From positions 271,429,426 through 271,493,425 of the forward strand of contig CP136063.1 of assembly GCA_032622095.1 (NCBI GenBank): 64,000 nt of DNA. The letters run 5' to 3'. The notes below the pieces were generated by a model. That model was not told the origin of the DNA and made no database searches. It saw only the letters and a list, made by a program, of their open reading frames with translations. A program made the translations under genes and the position numbers. The DNA comes from Siphonodentalium dalli (Eukaryota > Mollusca > Scaphopoda > Gadilida > Siphonodentaliidae). Positions 62,101 to 64,000 of the stretch are shown piece by piece. Numbering within the stretch: position 1 is the stretch's first letter; each line of letters begins with the position of its first letter.

Positions 62101-64000
62101 CATTGTTAGTCTTACTCCTGGTATGTTACAAATAAATAACGCTCATTGTTAGTCTTTCTCCTGGTATGTTACAAATCAAGAACGTTCATTGTTAGTCTTA
62201 CTCCTGGTATGTGACAAATAAAGAGAGTTCATTGTTAGTCTATTCCTGGTATGTTACAAATAAAGAACGCTCATTGTTCGTCTATTCCTGGTATGTTACA
62301 AATAAAGAGCGTTCATCGTTAGTCTATTCCTGGTATGTTACAAATAAAGAACGCTCATTGTTAGTCTATTCCTGGCATGTTACACATAAAGAGCGTTCTC
62401 GTTAGTCTATTCCAGGTATGTTACAAATAAAGAACGCTCATTGTTTGTCTATTCCTGGTATGTTACAAATAAAGAACACTCATTGTTAGTCTATTCCTGG
62501 TATGTTATAAATACAGAGCGTTCATTGTTGGTCTATTCCTGATATATTACACATACAGAACGCTCATTGTTAGTCTTACTCCTGGTATGTTACAAATACA
62601 GAACGCTCATTGTTAGTCTTACTCCTGGTATGTTACAAATCAAGAACGTTCATTGTTAGTCTTACTCCTGGTATGTGACAAATAAAGAGAGTTCATTGTT
62701 AGTCTATTCCTGGTATGTTACAAATAAAGAACGCTCATTGTTAGTCTATTCCTGGATTGTAACCAACAAAGAACGTCTATTGTTAGTCTTATTCATGGTA
62801 TGTTACAAATAAAGAACGCTCATTGTTAGTCTATTACTGGTATGTTACAAATAAAGAGCGTTCATCGTTAGTCTATAGCTGGTATGTTAAAAATAAAGAA
62901 CGCTCATTGTTAGTCTATTCCTGGTATGTTACAAATAAAGAGCGATCATTGCTAGTCTATTCCAGGTATGTTACAAATAAAGAACGTTTATTGCTAATCT
63001 TATTCCTGGTATGTTACAAATAAAGAACGCTCATTTTTAGTTTTATTCCTGGTATGTTACAAATAAAGAGCGTTCATTGTTAGTCTATTCCTGGTATGTT
63101 ACAAATAAAGAGCGTTTATTGTTTGTCTATTCCTGGTATGTAACCAACAAAGAACGTCCATTGTTAGTCTTATTCCTGGTATGTTACACATAAAGAGCGT
63201 TCATTGTTAGTATATTCATTGTTTGTTACCAATAAAGACCGTTCATTGTTAGTCTTATTCCTGGTATGTTACAAATAAATAACGCTCATTGTTAGTCTAT
63301 TCCCGGTGTGTTACAAACAAAGAGCGTTCATTGTTAGTCTATACCTGGTATGATACAAATAAAGAGCGTTCATTGTTAGTCTACTCATTGTATATTACCA
63401 ATAAAGAGCGTTCCTTGTTTGAAAATTCATGGTATGTTACAAATAAAGAACGCTCATTGTTAGTCTCTTCCTGGTATGTTACAAATAAAGAACGCTCATT
63501 GTTAGTCTATTCCTGGTATGTTACAAATAAAGAACGCTCATTGTTCGTCTATTCATGGTATGTTACAAATAAAGTGCGTTCATCGTTAGTCTATTCCTGG
63601 TATGTTACAAATAAAGAACGCTCATTGTTAGTCTATTCCTGGTATGTTACAAATAAAGAGCGTTCATCGTTAGTCTATTCCTGGTATGTTACAAATAAAG
63701 AACGCTCATTGATTGTCTATTCCTGGTATGTTACAAATAAAGAACACTCATTGTTAGTCTATTCCTGGTATGTTATAAATAAAGAGCGTTCATTGTTAGT
63801 CTATTCATGATATATTACACATAAAGAACGCTCATTGTTAGTCTTACTCCTGGTATGTTACAAATAAAGAACGCTCATTGTTAGTCTTACTCCTGGTATG
63901 TTACAAATAAAGAGCGTTCATTGTTAGTCTTACTCCTGGTATGTTACAAATAAAGAGAGTTCATTGTTAGTCTATTCCTGGTATGTTACAAATAAAGAAC
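59187..64000 (+). repeat. Array block G, copy 2 (runs off the window)
   Basis: This is collinear with 32828-37641 at offset 26359. A few private single-base changes exist, for example CACAAAGAGTGTTC near 60951, GTTGGTC near 62528 and AAAGTGCGTTC near 63573. The match is still intact at the final base, so the block and the array both continue to the right. Confidence 0.85.

Larger units (their letters stand above)
4455..64000 (+). repeat. 42/43-bp satellite array with higher-order structure
   Basis: The whole stretch is a tandem array of a 42-bp monomer: TTGTTAGTCTATTCCTGG, then TATGTTACAAATAAAG, then AGCGTTCA. A second length class of 43 bp carries one extra base (TCTTATTCC or TCTTACTCC in place of TCTATTCC). 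Rarer forms are 46 bp (TTATATAGTC) and 41 bp (TTCTCGTTAG). At about 42.3 bp each, roughly 1,400 monomers are present. Monomer GC is about 33 percent. Variants such as TTCGTC, TTTGTC, ATTGTC, GAAAATTC, CATGATATATT and CAATACTGAGC recur in fixed order and define HORs. The array continues past the window. It may be centromeric, pericentromeric or other heterochromatin; sequence alone does not say which. Confidence 0.98.

Noticed and set aside
4487-63810. Dozens of + strand open frames of up to 243 codons that translate as a 14-residue repeat (SLLVYSWYVTNKER)
   Set aside because: A 42-bp period is a multiple of three, so the one frame without a stop in the consensus stays open until a 43-bp unit or a TGA (TTCATGATATATT, TTCCTGATATATT) ends it. 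The other five frames carry a stop in every monomer. The stretches mostly lack an ATG start, are broken by frame-shifting units throughout, and show no signal peptide or domain. The GAA/GAG and CGC/CGT differences are synonymous in this frame, but HOR copying explains their recurrence.
4455-64000. CRISPR array
   Set aside because: The repeats are directly adjacent with no unique spacers, the variation is in monomer types, and the flank is eukaryote-like with no cas genes.
4455-64000. CENP-B box or telomeric repeat within the monomer
   Set aside because: No TTCG-N4-A-N2-CGGG match is visible; TTCGTCTATTC lacks the required A and CGGG. There is no TTAGGG array.
4455-64000. Origin of the 42-bp monomer from one of the flanking mobile elements
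   Set aside because: I found no monomer-like sequence in any flank element. TTAGTCT occurs in both the dispersed repeat and the monomer, but the similarity is too short to mean anything.

Overview
This window looks like non-coding DNA from a metazoan nuclear genome. It has about 4.45 kb of AT-rich, single-copy-looking flank with several inverted-repeat (foldback or MITE-like) elements. At about position 4455 it enters, abruptly, a satellite array that fills the remaining 59.5 kb and runs off the right end. I see no credible protein-coding gene, rRNA, tRNA or CRISPR array. A hairpin-headed dispersed repeat at 50-250 and 4022-4265 (stem next to GTCAACAATT and CTTCTTCT text) resembles, from memory, a dispersed repeat common in bivalve and other mollusc genomes. 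A marine lophotrochozoan, perhaps a bivalve, is therefore my best guess, and it is an inference only.

Left flank, 1-4454: dispersed repeat copy 1 (50-250); a large foldback with ~300-bp arms (411-1085); about 1.2 kb with nothing recognisable; a TIR element with a probable TA target duplication and a GC-rich 22-bp repeat core (2261-2634); a second TIR element (2728-3161); a hairpin (3493-3585); a nested palindromic element containing a perfect 38-bp palindrome (3747-3900); and dispersed repeat copy 2 (4022-4265).

Array, 4455-64000: roughly 1,400 tandem copies of a 42-bp monomer (about 33% GC) mixed with a 43-bp form. The monomers are organised into higher-order repeats (HORs). The clearest HOR is 1903 bp, and my count gives exactly 45 monomers (32 x 42 + 13 x 43 = 1903). 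It occurs five times between landmark monomers, at 22631, 24534, 41719, 45908 and 47811. Over this lie much larger block duplications of 2 to 9 kb, with constant offsets of 3385, 21829, 14271, 23277, 17185, 13839 and 26359 bp. There are also recent local tandem duplications with periods of 126, 216, 252, 765, 1438 and 2069 bp. Nearly all differences between related blocks are whole numbers of monomers, as expected from unequal exchange.

Unusual properties of the array: two monomer types that alternate in runs carry 8-mers that are exact reverse complements of each other (GAACGCTC and GAGCGTTC); an AATAAA hexamer occurs in almost every monomer on the + strand; the 42-bp period is close to four helical turns; and the array edge is as homogeneous as its interior. 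The long open stretches on the + strand, translating as repeats of a 14-residue unit such as SLLVYSWYVTNKER, follow from a 42-bp period divisible by three and are not annotated as genes. All block boundaries were read by eye and are good to a few tens of bases.
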